Under the pieces are notes generated by a model that saw only the letters and a list, made by a program, of their open reading frames with translations, was not told the DNA's origin and searched no databases. This document shows, one piece after another, positions 61,077 through 64,000 of a DNA stretch of 64,000 nt. Both the position numbers and the translations under genes were made by a program. The DNA comes from Eopsaltria australis (lineage: Eukaryota > Chordata > Aves > Passeriformes > Petroicidae), in assembly GCA_034509425.1 (NCBI GenBank), contig JAVTVJ010000001.1, positions 9,266,001 to 9,330,000 on the forward strand. The letters run 5' to 3'. Numbering within the stretch: the stretch's first letter is position 1; each line of letters opens with the position of its first letter.

Positions 61077-62984
61077 TGGCTTTCTAACACTAAGATAGGG
61101 GAAGAAAAGACCTTAGTGAAGCGGAAAGTGTGAACATAACAAGGCAGAAATGAAAAAGGATGTTCAGGGGCAAGTGTAATACCTGAAAGGTGTTGTAATT
61201 CAGTTATTGAAAGTGACCAGGTTTCACGCTCTCATCGTCTTCTTAAAGGATTGAATTCAGTCCTCTTTGATGGCTTAGAAGTCTCTTTTTCTATACAGTG
61301 TAATCTTTACAGGCAGCTGCTACAGAATGCACCGTAATGAAGGCAGGTGCTGAATACAAGATACATTTACATTATGAGGAGAATTTCATACATTTTATTT
61401 GAAGTTGATCTATCAATTGCAAACCATGATATGATGTGGATAAATGAAAGGCCCCATTTTGCTGGTAGGGTGGCAGAATGGAAATTGTAACTACAAACTG
61501 CAGACCCAGAATAGTATTACAGCATTATGCATACGCTTGTTGGGGACAAGGAGGCCTGAGCATACTCTGTTAACTCATTTATTCTGACTGCCTACAGAGG
61601 ATAAATTACCCCTATATTAAAAATATACTCTAAAAGCATGTATGCAGATACTTGGAAGGAAAATATTATCTGAAGAAAAAACTGCTCCCTATCTCATTTG
61701 CTAAATAGAATTTATTTCCTTTACTAAAACCTCTCTTTTCTCCCCTATTCCAATGTAAATTAGCAATTGGTGATAGTAAGACTGGTGATTCAGTGACAGC
61801 CTGAATTTTTCCATCTTCTTAGTTTCTTTTTATGGTTTAGGGGCAGTCCTCTGTAAAATCTGGTTGTTTCACGGCTGGCTACCAGCAGCTGGCTAGTTAG
61901 TCCACCTGGAAGAAAGGATGTGGCAGTAATTTTGTGTAGGTTCTGGGCTGGGAGAAGAGGAATCACAGGTGAAAATCTGGCTGCAGACACAACAGGAGTC
62001 AAGTTTCATGTTGTAGAGCTCTGAACTTCTAGGTTAATAAATTCAAAGAGAATGTATTTGCTTCTGTGTCATGTATGGACCTCTGACAGTAGGGTGTCTG
62101 TGGGATTTGCTAATAATGGTTTCCCTGTAAGCTACCTAACATATAGGGGTTTTTTACTGTAGATGATCCTGAAAATCCTGACTATTTCAATTTATTTGCT
62201 TTTGAAAACATAACTTGGCAGTCAGTGTTATTACACTAACACAAGCAGCAACTGTGCACCTCACACCAATTTGAGATTAGAAAAACAAACAAAAATTCCT
62301 GCTATTTTAATTCACTGCTGGAAGTTTCATTTAGTTTTATAAGCTAAGCTCTTTTTAGATGACTTGTAAATCTGTAACAAAGGAGCACACAGATACAAAA
62401 AGACTTGGATATAAATGCATCATGTATGTATATAGACTTAAACATGTGTTGACTTTAATATATACAATCAAAAAATAGTTTGATGACAACCCACAAATGT
62501 TAGATCAAGGATGTGCCTATGTGTGTACAAAGCCCACATTTCTTGCAGTTTCTGCTCCTGTCTAATAATTGAATAAAAACATTTCCAGTTCTACTGACCA
62601 AGAACTTCACAGTTTATAAACAATAAAATAAATAGTGGTATCTGTGCTTTAGTTCTACAAGTACTGTCAAATATTTGCCATGATGACTGTGAATTTTTCC
62701 TAAGCAATATATTTTGTACCTAAGCATTTAGCTTTAAAGGGGTAATTATGAAGCAGAGCATTTATTTGTAAAGCAAACAGGAGAATAACAGGCTGCTTTG
62801 TTTATCCTTTAGCTGTTTTCCTATAGTAATTAAGATAATCCCAAAAATTACAAAACAGAAACATCAATGCTTTCCATTTCCAAAATTAGATTAAATTCCC
62901 AAGCACATTTTTTTAAAAATACTTACAAGTATGAACAACCACTCAATTTGTGCAGCCCAGATCAGGTGTGTACTAGGAAAGGTA

Positions 62985-63605
62985 CTTGAGAATATGTCCC
63001 TCAGGGTCACAAGTCTTGCCAGAAAACCTACTCCAGTGTGGGCTTCTCTCCGTATTTCCAAAGGTCCTGCCAGGAGCCTGCTCCAGCACAGGCTTCCCAT
63101 GGGGTCACAGCCTCCTTCAGGCATCCACTTGCTCTGGTGTGGGGTCGTGCACAGGCTGCAGATGGATTTCTGCTCCACCACAGATCTCCATGGGCTGTGG
63201 GGGCACAGCTGCCTCACCCTGGTGTCCTCCATGGGCTGCAGGGGAATCTCAGCTCCAGTGCCTGGAGCACCTCCTTCCCCTCCTTCTCCACTGACTTTGG
63301 TGTCTGCAGAGTTGTTCCTCTCACATATTCTCCCTTCTCTGTTTTCCAGCTACAATCTGCTCCTGTGAAGCAACCTTTTTTCCCTTCTTAACTCTGTTAT
63401 CCCAAAAGTGCTACCACTGTCACTGACGGTCTCAGCCTTGGGCAGTGGTGGGTCTAGTGACTCCAAGCATCAGTGTCTTGGAGCCAGTTGACATTGGCCC
63501 TGTCAGACATGGGGGAAGCTTCTAGCAGCTTCTCACAGAAGCCATCCCTGCAGCCTGCCTCCCCCTGTCCCCGCATATTGCCATGCAAGCCCAATACAGG
63601 GAGAT
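62985..63605 (-). mobile_element. Avian ERV-associated repeat block, family uncertain
   Basis: This block follows a long sequence I recognise as recurring in bird, mainly passerine, genomes. Plus-strand landmarks in order: 'ggtcacaagtcttgccag', 'cctgctccagcacaggc', 'cccatggggtcacagc', 'catgggctgcaggggaat', 'gactttggtgtctgcagag', 'ctgttatcccaaaagtgc', 'gacatgggggaagcttct', 'tctcacagaagccatccc' and 'caagcccaatacaggg'. I believe it belongs to an endogenous retrovirus (LTR or untranslated leader) in minus orientation. The left half contains degenerate repeats of a 'ctccagYgtggg' motif. The open frames on both strands here have no recognised retroviral domain. Confidence 0.6.
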
Positions 63606-64000
63606 GGATCACATTCCCCTCTCCAGATGTGGAATAACAGTCTCTAGCAATGAAAGCACTGCATGAGTGCATTTGTGGAAGTTCATGATCTGTCCCAAGT
63701 TACTTATTAAGTATTTTTACATTTCATTCCAAAGATGGAAGAGTGGAAAATTATGATACCATCTGGAAAGGATGAGTTTAGTAGTCACAAGCCTAAAGAA
63801 AGTCCAGGAGAATGGGTTTTTTAAAGCATCCTTGAGAAAGTCACCTTTGTTCAGCAGGTTACAATGAGACAGAGCCAGAAGGAAGGTGGTTTGCACTGGA
63901 TTAATAAGTGAGATAAATTCATTGCAGAATTCAACCATAGGGTGAAGGATGATTGCTTCCTATTACGGGAACAATATTCTGTGAGCTGCGGTTGCCTTGG
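63606..64000. other. Unique non-coding DNA at window end
   Basis: No gene or repeat recognised. The ERV-associated block may extend a little further left or right than drawn. Confidence 0.5.

Larger units (their letters stand above)
57049..62984. other. Unique non-coding DNA
   Basis: No gene or transposon recognised. Contains the TGG-rich repeat at 61041-61076 and an AT-rich block at 59460-59770 that may be conserved. Open frames stay under 100 codons. Confidence 0.55.

Noticed and set aside
62891..63391. Several open frames of 102-145 codons on both strands
   Set aside because: They lie in the ERV-associated repeat block, where GC-rich sequence lowers stop density; no retroviral protein domain was recognised.
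1..64000. Bacterial, phage or CRISPR content
   Set aside because: No operon-like gene packing, no regularly spaced direct repeats, and CR1 and avian LTR sequences throughout identify the DNA as vertebrate.

Overview
The window reads as vertebrate nuclear DNA from a bird, probably a passerine. It is visibly AT-rich, has no prokaryotic operons or ribosome binding sites, and carries truncated CR1 retrotransposon copies that end in the ATTCTATG-type octamer repeat typical of avian CR1. It also holds one complete LTR of a family I recognise from bird genomes and, near the right end, a block of a second bird ERV-associated repeat. These family assignments come from memory of the consensus sequences, not from a search.

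I could not support any protein-coding gene. The longest open frames (174, 159 and 156 codons) are about what chance gives in 64 kb read in six frames, and the longest lies inside a CR1 copy. The window is therefore most likely intergenic or part of a very long intron. No tRNA, rRNA, snRNA, CRISPR array or CpG island was seen.

Layout. 1-8.7 kb: unique DNA with four CR1 fragments (3.6, 5.9, 6.3, 8.4 kb), the 5.9 kb one very old, and a perfect 20-bp palindrome at 4.1 kb. 8.7-29.2 kb: about 20 kb with no transposon I recognise; it holds a 25-bp minisatellite (14.3 kb), a T8G12 tract (20.0 kb), a purine-rich stretch (22.3-23.8 kb) and three exon-like intervals with good splice signals (9.8 and 20.2 kb plus strand, 28.0 kb minus strand). 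29.2-48.4 kb: CR1 copies at 29.2 (minus), 39.4 (plus) and 48.3 kb (minus), small tandem repeats, exon-like intervals at 35.6 and 39.8 kb, and AT-rich blocks that may be conserved non-coding elements (34.0 and 42.4 kb). 48.4-64 kb: a somewhat GC-richer stretch at 50 kb, a solo LTR at 51.6-52.2 kb, the longest CR1 copy (55.9-57.05 kb) and the ERV-associated block (63.0-63.6 kb).

Nothing here forms a gene system. The points most worth testing are the plus-strand exon-like intervals (9.8, 20.2, 35.6 kb), which could belong to an unannotated long non-coding RNA or be pseudo-exons, and the non-repetitive AT-rich blocks that could be developmental enhancers. No undescribed biological system is evident.
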